A stretch of DNA of 64,000 bases, taken from IMG/VR virus record IMGVR_UViG_3300042691_026747, positions 1 through 64,000 of that record, one strand, 5' to 3'. The notes under the pieces are model-generated. The model ran no database searches and was not told the origin of the DNA. It was given only the letters and a program-made list of their open reading frames with translations. Made by a program: the position numbers and the translations under genes. Shown here piece after piece: positions 15,752 through 24,514 of this stretch (the stretch's first letter is position 1; each line of letters opens with the position of its first letter). The DNA is from a virus.

Positions 15752-18610
15752 ATGAGTAAAAAAGAAATTAAACAAGCAACACCCGAAGATATTAAGGTGT
15801 TTCTAGAAGGCCAAGACCCTGAAAAATATATTGTAGCCGTAGAGTTACCCCAAACTGGGGACTGGTCGGTAGATGAAACCGATAGAGTTTACACATTTAT
15901 CGATGACCCTAAAAAGGGTAAAATGATAAAAACCCAAAAATTTACACCTTTCTTATGGACAAAATCACTTAGAGGCAGTGGTTTCTATGGTGATGACATG
16001 GATAGAATGCGTGCTGAAGCCAAAAAATTCGGTATTTTCACAGAGAAACTTAGAACTGACGGTGATGAACGTTTAGAAGATGGTTTTAAATTTATTGTTA
16101 AAACTTCTGGTACATATAGAGAATTAATAAACTTCTTTAAAAAAGGTGGTTTAGACCCTTGGAAAAGAAAAGACCTAATTCAAATGGTACAACCCATCGA
16201 ACAGTTTATGATACAAACGGGTAAACGTTTATTTAAAGGTTTTGATGATTATACTGAGGTTCATAAGTTAGTATTTGATATTGAGACCACCTCATTAGAT
16301 CCTGAAGATGGTCACATATTTTTGATTGGGATTAAAGACAATCGTGGTTTTCGTAAGATTATTGACTCCTATGATGAAAGTGGTAATTGGAGTGAAGAAA
16401 CTGAACGTAGAATGTTAAAAGAATTTTTTAACATTTTACATGAACGTAATGCTTCTATTATTACAGGTTATAATTCAGAAAACTTTGACTGGAAGTATAT
16501 CTTAGGTAGAATGAGAATCTTAGGTATTAGTAATGAAGCTTTTGTTATTAGTAAGATAGGTGATAAAACAACCACAATAAACACTAAAGGTATTATTAAA
16601 ACAAGACATCCTGAAATACCTATGTATCGTAAAACAGCGTCCCTTAAGTTAGGTGCTGAATTAGAAAAATATGAACAAACAGTTATGTGGGGTATTAACA
16701 TTTTAGATACTTTACATAGGGTTAGACAGGCACAGGCATTAAATTCAAACTTAAAAGAGGCAGGTTTAAAATATATCGCTAAAGAAGCCAAAGTAGAAAG
16801 ACCTAATCGTGTTTATGTGGACGGGGGTCAATTAGGTAGAATGTGGGTTCAGAATAAAAAATATTGGTACAACCCAACTAGTGGTCAATGGTATGATTTA
16901 GATGGTATTAAACCTGAACCTAAATTATTTGAAGATAAAAAAGGTGAGATGGTTGTTATTGATGGTTATGAAGATAAGTGGGAAGAGGTTGACGGTAGAT
17001 TTTTAATTACAGAATATCTTACGGATGACTTGTTGGAAACTGAGCAAGTAGATGATATTTACACACAAGCAGGTTTTTTAACGGCAGCTTTAGTACCAAC
17101 AACATTTAACCGTTCAATAACTATGGGTACGGCAACAATGTGGAAATTATTAATGATGTCTTGGTCTTATGAAAATGGTTTGGCATTACCTGATATACTA
17201 CCCAAAAGAGATTTCACAGGTGGTTTATCGAGGTTATTACACTTAGGGTATAGTAAGAAGGTGGCTAAATTTGACTACGCATCACTTTATCCGTCCATAC
17301 AATTAACACATGAAGTATTCCCAAGTTGTGACATTACAGGAGCTTTGAGAGCCATGTTAAAATATCTTTCTGATACTCGTAATAAGTATAAAAAATTAAT
17401 GAATGACGAGGCAGCAAAAGGTAATATGAAATTATCATCTATGTATGACAAAAAACAATTACCTATTAAAATTTTAAATAACTCAGCTTTTGGTTCTATT
17501 TCAGCACCTTATATTTTTCCTTGGGGTGATATTGATATAGGTGAAATGATTACTTGTACAGGTAGACAATACCTTCGTTTAATGATTAAATTTTTCATGG
17601 ATAGAGGTTATACACCTTTAGTGTTAGATACTGATGGTGTTAACTTTTCATGTCCTGAAGATGTTGAAAATAGAACGTATAATGGTAAGGGTTTACATCG
17701 TTTTGTTAAAAAAGATGAGGTTTATACAGGTATAGATGCAGATGTTGCTGAATATAATGAAAGATATATGTTTGGTGCTATGGGTCTTGATATCGATGAT
17801 ATTATGGACGCTACCATTAACTTGTCTAGAAAGAATTATGCCATTCTAAAACCAAGTGGTAAAGTTAAATTAACAGGTAATACTATTAAGGGTAAAACAA
17901 TACCTAAATATATTGAGAAATTCTTAGCTAAGGCTATTAGATTATTATTGGATGGTAAAGGTAAAGAATTTGTTGATTTTTATTATGGGTATTTAGAAAA
18001 AATTTATAATAAACAAATACCTTTAGTTGATATAGCTAACAAATCTAAAGTTAAAAAAACCGTTCAATCGTACCTTAAAAGAGGTTTGGATAAAAATGGT
18101 AGAGACTTACCAAGACAGGCCCACATGGAATTAATAATTCGTGATAACATTCATGTTAATTTAGGTGATACTTTGTATTATGTTAATAACGGTAGTCGTA
18201 AATCACATGCCGATATTTCTTTCAGTAAGACTAAAAAAACACCTGAAGGTGAACTTAAATTTAACTGTTATTTAATTACAGAAGACCAAATTAAGAAAAA
18301 TCCCGATTTGACTGGTGATTATAATGTACCAAAATACATTGAAGCTTTTAATAAAAAAGTTGAGCCACTTTTAGTTGTATTCCCATTACATATTAGAGAG
18401 TCGTTAATTATAGATAACCCTGAAAATAAACAATTTTTCACATCTAAGGAATTAGAACTAATAGGTGGTGTAGCAACTAACCCTGAAGACCAAGATACAT
18501 TGGAGGAACTTATGACTATGAGTGATAGTGAGATTAAATTTTGGGATTTAAATGGTAAACCTTCAAATTATATGATAAAGGATCGTTTTGAAGAATTACA
18601 AGAAAATTAG
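15752..18610 (+). CDS. 43: Family B DNA polymerase (T4 gp43-like)
   Basis: 952 residues, close to the 898 of T4 gp43. The proofreading domain has Exo I FDIETTSL (Asp174-Glu176), Exo II GYNSENFD (about 240-246) and Exo III near YLTDD (about 421). Polymerase motif A is DYASLYPS (about 507), motif B KILNNSAFG (about 572) and motif C LDTDGVNF (about 625). All metal-binding Asp residues are present. The usual Ser after DTD is Gly here. It replicates the phage genome with clamp and loader encoded elsewhere. A short hairpin precedes the start. Confidence 0.95.
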   Translation: MSKKEIKQATPEDIKVFLEGQDPEKYIVAVELPQTGDWSVDETDRVYTFIDDPKKGKMIKTQKFTPFLWTKSLRGSGFYGDDMDRMRAEAKKFGIFTEKLRTDGDERLEDGFKFIVKTSGTYRELINFFKKGGLDPWKRKDLIQMVQPIEQFMIQTGKRLFKGFDDYTEVHKLVFDIETTSLDPEDGHIFLIGIKDNRGFRKIIDSYDESGNWSEETERRMLKEFFNILHERNASIITGYNSENFDWKYILGRMRILGISNEAFVISKIGDKTTTINTKGIIKTRHPEIPMYRKTASLKLGAELEKYEQTVMWGINILDTLHRVRQAQALNSNLKEAGLKYIAKEAKVERPNRVYVDGGQLGRMWVQNKKYWYNPTSGQWYDLDGIKPEPKLFEDKKGEMVVIDGYEDKWEEVDGRFLITEYLTDDLLETEQVDDIYTQAGFLTAALVPTTFNRSITMGTATMWKLLMMSWSYENGLALPDILPKRDFTGGLSRLLHLGYSKKVAKFDYASLYPSIQLTHEVFPSCDITGALRAMLKYLSDTRNKYKKLMNDEAAKGNMKLSSMYDKKQLPIKILNNSAFGSISAPYIFPWGDIDIGEMITCTGRQYLRLMIKFFMDRGYTPLVLDTDGVNFSCPEDVENRTYNGKGLHRFVKKDEVYTGIDADVAEYNERYMFGAMGLDIDDIMDATINLSRKNYAILKPSGKVKLTGNTIKGKTIPKYIEKFLAKAIRLLLDGKGKEFVDFYYGYLEKIYNKQIPLVDIANKSKVKKTVQSYLKRGLDKNGRDLPRQAHMELIIRDNIHVNLGDTLYYVNNGSRKSHADISFSKTKKTPEGELKFNCYLITEDQIKKNPDLTGDYNVPKYIEAFNKKVEPLLVVFPLHIRESLIIDNPENKQFFTSKELELIGGVATNPEDQDTLEELMTMSDSEIKFWDLNGKPSNYMIKDRFEELQEN

Positions 18611-18615
18611 GAATA

Positions 18616-18652
18616 TTTAAGTTTTCTTTGATATTTATAAAGAAAACTTAAA
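18616..18652 (+). promoter_or_regulatory. Late promoter in the loop of a perfect 14-bp inverted repeat
   Basis: Left arm TTTAAGTTTTCTTT (18616-18629) is perfectly complementary to the right arm (18639-18652), which directly abuts the ATG at 18653. The 9-base loop plus the first right-arm base contain TATTTATA (18632-18639), 13 bases from the start codon. RNA coming from the polymerase gene would bury the initiation region. RNA initiated at the box would have lost the left arm. T4 lysozyme and soc genes use this arrangement. Confidence 0.7.
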
Positions 18653-19312
18653 ATGTTTATATCTAAGAAAATAATACAAGAATTGGTTAATAAAGACGGC
18701 GGTAAGTTAGGTAGTGACAATGTCAAATTAAGTGTAGACAATTCTAAATCGGCCTCCAATAGTACCATGGATCCTATGTTTGATCCTAAAGATGGTGACC
18801 AAATAAAAAACTCATCAATACAAAGTACAAGACAACAAGGTTATAGAGGGTGGTACTCTCTTGTACCTATGCCTGCTGTTAAAACACCTATGAGAAATAG
18901 TATAGATGTTGATGATAATATTAGTTACATGGATGACGAAAAAGAAAAAACTTGTAAACATTGTAAAGGTGAAGGTTGTAAAATATGTGCAAAAAATAAA
19001 CTAAAAGAATCTTCTAAGAAAAAAATGGAAGAATATGTTGAGGATATTGTTTCTAAAAAAATATCTAAAGACGTTTTAGATAAAGTTAGAAAAGACGGAG
19101 ATATTAGAAAAAATGGTATTCCTGACATTGATATTATTGCGGAAGAAAATCCGGTTTTGGTTAGAAAAACCAAAAATCTTATTGACGCCATTAAAACCAA
19201 TTTGGCAACAGGTGAAGAAAAAGGTGTTATATTAAACTTCTTAATAACCAATATAGATACCATGGATATTCCAACAGAATATAAACAAGAAATGTTAAAA
19301 AAATTAAGATAA
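18653..19312 (+). CDS. Probable virion protein with Cys4 knuckle and targeting-like N-terminus
   Basis: 219 residues. It starts MFISKKIIQELVNKDGG, an amphipathic segment with an I-x-E site (Ile8-Glu10). Residues near 104-114 read CKHCKGEGCKIC, a CxxC-CxxC zinc knuckle like half of a DnaJ zinc finger. The C-terminal half is helical. SYMDDEKEK upstream of the knuckle resembles Y-M motifs of the prohead core protein. The late promoter hairpin before it argues for strictly late synthesis. No enzyme motif. It overlaps the next gene at TAATG. Confidence 0.6.
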   Translation: MFISKKIIQELVNKDGGKLGSDNVKLSVDNSKSASNSTMDPMFDPKDGDQIKNSSIQSTRQQGYRGWYSLVPMPAVKTPMRNSIDVDDNISYMDDEKEKTCKHCKGEGCKICAKNKLKESSKKKMEEYVEDIVSKKISKDVLDKVRKDGDIRKNGIPDIDIIAEENPVLVRKTKNLIDAIKTNLATGEEKGVILNFLITNIDTMDIPTEYKQEMLKKLR

Positions 19313-19869
19313 TGGCAAATTCTTCATTACAAGGACACACATGGGATTTACCGCAAGAGTTATGTAATCATCTTAAAAGGATACATAGGGCCTATAAAGG
19401 TGATAAGAATGTTGAAGGTTATGGTAGATTGGATAATCTAATTAAAAACCCTAAAATGAGTTATGAACAATTAAAAAGAATTAAAAACTTTTTTGATACT
19501 CACCAAACATCCAATACTGATTATATGGATGATAAGAAACAAGATACACAATTTATATTAAATGGTGGTTCTAAAATGAGATATTGGGTTGATAAAACTT
19601 TGGAAGATGCTAGATCAGGCGTTAAAAACCCTAAAGAGTTGAAAAAAGATGTTGGTATGATGAACCAGTTTCAAAAAGACAGACTTAGTCATACAAAAGG
19701 TTTATCTAAAAATCCAACAAAAGTTGATGGTAATAAAGAATTAAAAGAACAAAAACAAATAAATAAAGATATTTATATAAAGAAGGAGATGGCTTTAATG
19801 GAATCTCTGATAAACATTTTTGATAAAAACAAAGAAATATGCCAGCACAAACAATCTCTCCAATCTTAA
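19312..19869 (+). CDS. Conserved hypothetical protein, probable virion component
   Basis: 185 residues, basic and helical. It starts MANSSLQGHTWDLPQELCNH and carries TDYMDDKKQD near residue 70, again the Y-M-D motif. No recognised domain. Its start overlaps the preceding stop and its end overlaps the next gene by 31 bases, so this is a tightly coupled late unit. An internal ATG at 19789 preceded by AAGGAG is in frame near the C-terminus and could give a 26-residue product; this is not supported further. Confidence 0.6.
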   Translation: MANSSLQGHTWDLPQELCNHLKRIHRAYKGDKNVEGYGRLDNLIKNPKMSYEQLKRIKNFFDTHQTSNTDYMDDKKQDTQFILNGGSKMRYWVDKTLEDARSGVKNPKELKKDVGMMNQFQKDRLSHTKGLSKNPTKVDGNKELKEQKQINKDIYIKKEMALMESLINIFDKNKEICQHKQSLQS

Positions 19870-20192
19870 CTGACGCTAACAGTGTTCAGGATATGGGACC
19901 AGGTGGTGTCTTAAACCAATTACCTAGTTTAAAAGCTACAGCTGATAGTGAAAGAGTAAAATTAACTGTCTTAAATGATTACAAAGATAATAATAATGAC
20001 AGATATAATGCACAACACCCTAATGCTTTAAGTGATATGGATGAAAAAGGTCGTGGTGAAACTAACAACCAAGTAGGTACTAAAACAGACATTATGACCA
20101 AAAATACTTTATTATACTCATCAGGTAATAAGTACAAACCTGGTAACGGAAATGGGTATAATAACATATCATACCCAGAGCAACATTGGTAA
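19839..20192 (+). CDS. Small hydrophilic protein, unknown
   Basis: 117 residues, low in hydrophobic residues and rich in Asn, Asp, Lys and Gly. It starts MPAQTISPILTDANS and contains DMGPGGVLNQLPSLKA. Probably flexible. No family recognised. It lies in the row of small genes after the polymerase and ends 19 bases before an inserted endonuclease gene. Its C-terminus (NNISYPEQHW) shows no sign of truncation, so the insertion probably fell between genes. Confidence 0.55.
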   Translation: MPAQTISPILTDANSVQDMGPGGVLNQLPSLKATADSERVKLTVLNDYKDNNNDRYNAQHPNALSDMDEKGRGETNNQVGTKTDIMTKNTLLYSSGNKYKPGNGNGYNNISYPEQHW

Positions 20193-20211
20193 AATAGCAC
20201 CCAAATTAATT

Positions 20212-21315
20212 ATGAACACAAAAACATATGATTTTATTAGTAAATCAAAAATAATACATAACTCAAGTTATGATTATTCTTTAGTAGAATATTATAATAA
20301 TTATACTAAAGTTAAAATTATATGTCCAAGTCACGGTGTTTTTGAGTGTACACCCAATAATCATTTAAGTAAGAAAAGTGCTTGTCCATCTTGTGCTAAA
20401 AATAAATTATCAAAGTTATTTGCTAATAGTAAAGAAAATGTGATAAACGGGTTTAAAAAAATACACGGTTATAAGTATGATTACTCTTTAGTTAATTATA
20501 TAAACACAAACACAAATGTAGATATCATATGTCCAATACACGGTAAATTTTCACAAAAACCAAAGTTACATTTAAAAGGTTGTGAATGCCCTAAATGTTC
20601 AGATACCAGATCCTCTAAAGAAATTTTTATAAATAAAGCAACATCAAAACATGGGTCTAGATATGATTATTCAATGGTTAATTATGTGAACAACTACACC
20701 AAAGTAGATATACTATGTAACCAACACGGTGTTTTTAAACAAAAACCAACTAGCCATATAAACGGTTGTGGGTGTCCTATATGTTATAAAGAAAGTTTAT
20801 TTCATACTACAGAAGTTTTTATTGAATTAGCCAAAAAAGTCCATAAAAACAAATACGATTATAAATACCTTAAATATGTGGATTCAAAAACAAAAGTGGT
20901 TATCACATGTCCTAAACACGGTGAATTCAATCAAAAACCAAATAACCATTTAAACGGTTCTGGTTGCCCAAGTTGTAACACATCTAAAGGTGAATTAATG
21001 ATTAAGGGTTTTTTAGATGATAATTTGATTAATTATATACAACAACACAGTTTTCCTAATTGTAGGTATAAATTACCTTTAAAATTTGATTTTTACTTAC
21101 CGGATTATAATACATGTATTGAATACGATGGTGTACAACACTTTAGACCACATAACTTAGATAAAAGTGGTATCGAGTTCGAAAGGACTAAAAAATGTGA
21201 CGAAATTAAAGATAATTATTGTAAAAAAAATAATATAAAACTGATACGTATTAAATATAATGATAATTATGATTTATATGAACTATTTATTAAAAACAAT
21301 ATATCGGTAAGATGA
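20212..21315 (+). CDS. Homing endonuclease with four zinc-ribbon modules and a PD-(D/E)XK-type nuclease
   Basis: 367 residues from MNTKTYDFISKSK. An upstream in-frame ATG at 20152 lies inside the previous gene and was rejected. Four about 63-residue modules follow, each with YDYSLVxY, a TKVxIxCPxHGxF strand, then NHL and CPxC (DUF723-like). The C-terminal about 110 residues contain KGELMIKGFL, FDFYLPDYNTCIEYDGVQHF and KCDEIKDNYC, the acid-rich core of Vsr/DUF559-type nucleases. A paralogue with three modules lies at 47196. The end overlaps the next gene by four bases, typical of free-standing homing genes placed between phage genes. Confidence 0.8.
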   Translation: MNTKTYDFISKSKIIHNSSYDYSLVEYYNNYTKVKIICPSHGVFECTPNNHLSKKSACPSCAKNKLSKLFANSKENVINGFKKIHGYKYDYSLVNYINTNTNVDIICPIHGKFSQKPKLHLKGCECPKCSDTRSSKEIFINKATSKHGSRYDYSMVNYVNNYTKVDILCNQHGVFKQKPTSHINGCGCPICYKESLFHTTEVFIELAKKVHKNKYDYKYLKYVDSKTKVVITCPKHGEFNQKPNNHLNGSGCPSCNTSKGELMIKGFLDDNLINYIQQHSFPNCRYKLPLKFDFYLPDYNTCIEYDGVQHFRPHNLDKSGIEFERTKKCDEIKDNYCKKNNIKLIRIKYNDNYDLYELFIKNNISVR

Positions 21316-21695
21316 AGCTTTACAATCTCCTAAAAGAAATTATTGTAGAAGAAGCTAGTAGGAATGAAGTTGAAAAGGCTATCACAAATCATGATTTAAT
21401 TGAAATTTATTATGAGGGTGATGAAACAATCAACCCAGGTCGACGTAGTATTGAACCTTACGTGTTAGGTGTCTCTCCTAGAGAAAATTTAATATTACGT
21501 GCATATCAATATGCAGGTGTTACTGATACCGAACAACCAGGTTGGAAAACTTTTAGATTGGATAAAATAAGAGATTGGCAAGAATTGGGTCGAACTTTTA
21601 ACACACCAATTTCAGATAGAATTTCAAATATACCAAAATATAACCCTAATGGGGATAGAAGTATGATAACAATATTTAAACAGGCAAAATTTTAA
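21312..21695 (+). CDS. WYL-like domain protein with targeting-like N-terminus
   Basis: 127 residues. It starts MKLYNLLKEIIVEEASRNEV, an amphipathic helix with L-x-E and I-x-E sites. From residue 25 the order IEIYYEG, PGRRSIEPYVLGV, ENLILRAYQYAG, PGWKTFRLDKIRDWQ is that of a WYL-type ligand-binding fold, without the helix-turn-helix that bacterial WYL regulators have. WYL domains sense nucleic acid or nucleotide ligands. Packaging into the head by the N-terminal helix is an inference. It overlaps the endonuclease stop by four bases. Confidence 0.6.
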   Translation: MKLYNLLKEIIVEEASRNEVEKAITNHDLIEIYYEGDETINPGRRSIEPYVLGVSPRENLILRAYQYAGVTDTEQPGWKTFRLDKIRDWQELGRTFNTPISDRISNIPKYNPNGDRSMITIFKQAKF

Positions 21696-21696
21696 T

Positions 21697-22323
21697 ATGG
21701 AAATGAACCCACAAATGATAGAAATCTTGAAAAAGGCTAAAGCTATCGATAAAGCAGCAAGAAAATTTGATACTGGTGCACCAAAAAAACCACAATCTGG
21801 CGGTTTGTTGGATCAGATGGGTGGTTATGGTGACACAACGATGATGAGTGAATCCACACCATCAATTAAAAAAGATATTGGTAGTGAAAATTACAGACAA
21901 GCTGTGACGAACTCTAAACTACCACCAGCAATACAAAAAGCTATGTTGGAAAATCCAATACCACAAGCCGAGTTTGTTAGTGTGGATCAAGAGGCTATTA
22001 GACAACTTAGAGAAATGGATGAACCTGTAAATACATATAGTGAAGAAGATGAAATTGATATGTATGAAAAACCGGTAAGAAGGTACGAAACTCAACAAAA
22101 GAGACCAATCAAAGAAAATGTGGAATCTAAATCTGTAGATATTAATGAATCTTATTTACGTAAATTAATAGCTTCTGAAATATCAAAAGCTTTACCTAAA
22201 ATAGTTGAAGATTATTTTGATAAACGTTTAGTTAAAGAAAACGTGCAATTTAAGGCAGGTAACACTATCTTTTCCGGTACCGTAATGCCAATGCCAAAGT
22301 TAAAAGGAAAGAATAACATTTAA
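21697..22323 (+). CDS. Probable virion-associated protein, unknown
   Basis: 208 residues, hydrophilic. The N-terminus is helical (MEMNPQMIEILKKAKAIDKA). The middle is disordered and rich in Pro, Gly, Met and Gln. Near residue 150 the segment INESYLRKLIASEISKALPK resembles an I-x-E-bearing amphipathic helix seen at N-termini of neighbours. The C-terminus ends in a short beta region (FKAGNTIFSGTVMPMPKLKG). No family recognised. One base separates it from the WYL-like gene, so it is in the same late unit. Confidence 0.55.
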   Translation: MEMNPQMIEILKKAKAIDKAARKFDTGAPKKPQSGGLLDQMGGYGDTTMMSESTPSIKKDIGSENYRQAVTNSKLPPAIQKAMLENPIPQAEFVSVDQEAIRQLREMDEPVNTYSEEDEIDMYEKPVRRYETQQKRPIKENVESKSVDINESYLRKLIASEISKALPKIVEDYFDKRLVKENVQFKAGNTIFSGTVMPMPKLKGKNNI

Positions 22324-22341
22324 CATTAAAAAAAATACAAC

Positions 22342-22404
22342 ATGACGACTAAAGGATGTGGTTGTAAAGGCAACAAAGGTACACCAAAAGGTAATAAGAA
22401 GTAA
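22342..22404 (+). CDS. 20-residue Cys/Gly/Lys micropeptide
   Basis: ATG at 22342 gives MTTKGCGCKGNKGTPKGNKK and a stop. It has an A-rich leader like its neighbours, starts 19 bases after the preceding gene and ends just before a strong terminator. The CGC pair and the dense Lys/Gly composition suggest a nucleic-acid- or metal-binding peptide. No homology claim can be made. It could be a chance frame, but position within the transcript favours a real gene. Confidence 0.45.
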   Translation: MTTKGCGCKGNKGTPKGNKK

Positions 22405-22430
22405 TTCGTAACCTTTACAAAAAGTGATTG

Positions 22431-22458
22431 AAACCCCATTATTATATGGGGTTTTTTA
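22431..22458 (+). terminator. Rho-independent terminator
   Basis: AAACCCCAT (22431-22439) pairs with ATGGGGTTT (22446-22454) around a 6-base loop, followed by a T-run. It closes the late unit that began after the polymerase gene and separates it from the glycan island. Confidence 0.85.
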
Positions 22459-22491
22459 TTTTATACCCATAATATTTTTAATATATACATA

Positions 22492-23814
22492 ATGAGTCAA
22501 ATTAAAGTACTGGTAATACCTTCGGACCGTTCAGGTGTTAGTAAATTTCGTTCAGTGGATCCACACATAAAATTACAAGAATTATTCCCTAAAGAATTTT
22601 TTGTTGATATTGTAACAGCTGGTACTGACGGTATCGACTGGAACGATGAAAATTATCTCAAACAATTTAACATAATACATTTTCATAGAACAATTAGTGA
22701 TGTTGTTGATGGTAGGTTACAACCTGTTTACGGTGAAAAAGTTAAAAACGTTTTTGATAGGTTAAAAAAATATGGCATTATAACCATAATGGATTTAGAT
22801 GATTATTGGATGCCAGGTCCAGAACACCCAGTACACGTTATGTTAAAACAAATGAAAATGGACGAATTAATAAAATCCAATTTTGCCGTAGTAGATTATG
22901 TTACAACCACAACATCAATATTTGCCGAAGAAATTAAAAAATACAACAAAAATGTTGTTGTTTTACCAAACGCTATAGACCCTTCAGAACCACAATTTCA
23001 AAAGAAAAAAATTAAATCCGATAAAAAACTTAGATTTGGTTGGTTAGGTGGTTCTTCTCATTTACATGATTTAGAAATTCTTAGACAAGGTTTAAATATT
23101 TGGACTGGCAGTGAAGAAGGAAAAAATTCTCAATTAGTTTTATGTGGTTTTGATTTACGTGGTAATGTTACAGAAACAAACCCTAATACAGGTGAACAAA
23201 AAACAAGAAAAATTTTACCACATGAAAGTGTATGGTGCAGATATGAAGAAATTTTTACAAATCATTATAATTCATTATCTAATGATTATAAAAAACATTT
23301 ATTAAAATATAATCAAGATGAGGATAATGATTATTCAGATAGTAATGAAACTTACAGAAGAGTATGGACCAAACCTATTACCACATATGCCTCTAATTAT
23401 AACATGTTTGATGTGTCTTTGGCTCCTTTAAAAGAAACTTTATTTAATAAAGTAAAATCACAATTAAAGGTTATTGAAGCTGGTTTTCATAAAAAGGCTT
23501 TGATAGCTCAAAATTTTGGTCCTTACACAATTGACTTGGTTAATGTAATTGAATATGGTGGGAAAATTAATGAAAATGGAAACGCTATATTAATCGACTC
23601 CAACAAAAACCATAAGGATTGGTTAAAAGCTATTAAATTTTTATACAATAACCCAGAAATGGTTGATAAAATGGGTGAAAACCTTTATAATACAGTTGTA
23701 AAAAGATACCATATCGATGTTGTTACAAAGTTGAGAGCTGAATTTTATTCCTCAATAGTGAATGGTAAAGAAAAAGAAGTTAAACAATTAGTAAAAGAAA
23801 CAAATGAAATTTAA
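22492..23814 (+). CDS. Glycosyltransferase, GT-B fold (group 1-like)
   Basis: 440 residues. The N-terminal domain starts KVLVIPSDRSGVSKFR and contains IIHFHRT and MDLDDYW. The linker has VLPNAIDP, and the C-terminal domain opens with RFGWLGGSSHLHDLE, the usual GT4 arrangement. Near residues 310-320 VSLAPLKETLFNKVKS marks the nucleotide-sugar-binding helix (normally E-x7-E, here with K-V-K-S and IEAGFHKKAL). It transfers a sugar from an activated donor; donor and acceptor are unknown. It opens the glycan island and overlaps the exonuclease gene by 11 bases. Confidence 0.8.
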   Translation: MSQIKVLVIPSDRSGVSKFRSVDPHIKLQELFPKEFFVDIVTAGTDGIDWNDENYLKQFNIIHFHRTISDVVDGRLQPVYGEKVKNVFDRLKKYGIITIMDLDDYWMPGPEHPVHVMLKQMKMDELIKSNFAVVDYVTTTTSIFAEEIKKYNKNVVVLPNAIDPSEPQFQKKKIKSDKKLRFGWLGGSSHLHDLEILRQGLNIWTGSEEGKNSQLVLCGFDLRGNVTETNPNTGEQKTRKILPHESVWCRYEEIFTNHYNSLSNDYKKHLLKYNQDEDNDYSDSNETYRRVWTKPITTYASNYNMFDVSLAPLKETLFNKVKSQLKVIEAGFHKKALIAQNFGPYTIDLVNVIEYGGKINENGNAILIDSNKNHKDWLKAIKFLYNNPEMVDKMGENLYNTVVKRYHIDVVTKLRAEFYSSIVNGKEKEVKQLVKETNEI

Positions 23815-24514
23815 CATTGAAAAACTATTATTCTTTGATGTTGAAACTGTATCCAAATATCAAAGTCTTTATGACATGATAGATATTGAATTGGACATGT
23901 GGATGAGATATTATGAGTCATCTAGAAAAAAAGTTACAGATGAGACTAAACTAGATGGTTTAAAAGAAGGTTCAAAAGAGTATTACAATGAAGTTTACAG
24001 ACAAACAGCGGCATTCTTCCCAGAATTTGGGAAGGTTGCCTGTGTGTCAATGGCTTTCGTAAATAAAGGTAAAACTAAATTTGATTCTTATTACGGTAAG
24101 GATGAATTAGAAATATTAAAAAATGTTAGAAATATATTTGACAAAGTAGATAAATTAGATTTCTCACTTTGTGGTCATAGTATTAAAGTTTTTGATATAC
24201 CGTTTTTAGGTAAAAGATATTTCATAAACGGTTTAAGACCACCCACAATATTCCCTAATCATGATACTAAACCTTGGGAACTTAAAGTTTTAGATACTAA
24301 GGATATTTGGCAATTTGGCAATAATTGGTCCTTAGGTTCTTTAGATTTAATATGTTCAGCACTTAATATAGAGTCACCAAAAAATGGTGATGTTAAAGGT
24401 GACAATGTAACATCAAGCTATTGGCTTGATAAACATGAAGAAATAAAAGAATATTGTGAAAGAGATACCAAATCTTTGGTAGATATTATTACGAAATTAA
24501 ACAATTTACAATAA
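23804..24514 (+). CDS. DEDD 3'-5' exonuclease (DNA_pol_B_exo2-like)
   Basis: 236 residues. Motif I is LLFFDVETVS (Asp10, Glu12). Motif II lies in CGHSIKVFDIPFLGKR near 125, and motif III in EYCERDTKSLVDI near 220. This spacing and the KVLDTKDIWQFG segment match the PolB-exo2-like predicted exonucleases, which are common in phages and bacteria. It may trim DNA ends during replication or recombination. It overlaps the preceding and following genes, and is oddly placed among glycan genes, beside dUTPase. Confidence 0.8.
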   Translation: MKFNIEKLLFFDVETVSKYQSLYDMIDIELDMWMRYYESSRKKVTDETKLDGLKEGSKEYYNEVYRQTAAFFPEFGKVACVSMAFVNKGKTKFDSYYGKDELEILKNVRNIFDKVDKLDFSLCGHSIKVFDIPFLGKRYFINGLRPPTIFPNHDTKPWELKVLDTKDIWQFGNNWSLGSLDLICSALNIESPKNGDVKGDNVTSSYWLDKHEEIKEYCERDTKSLVDIITKLNNLQ

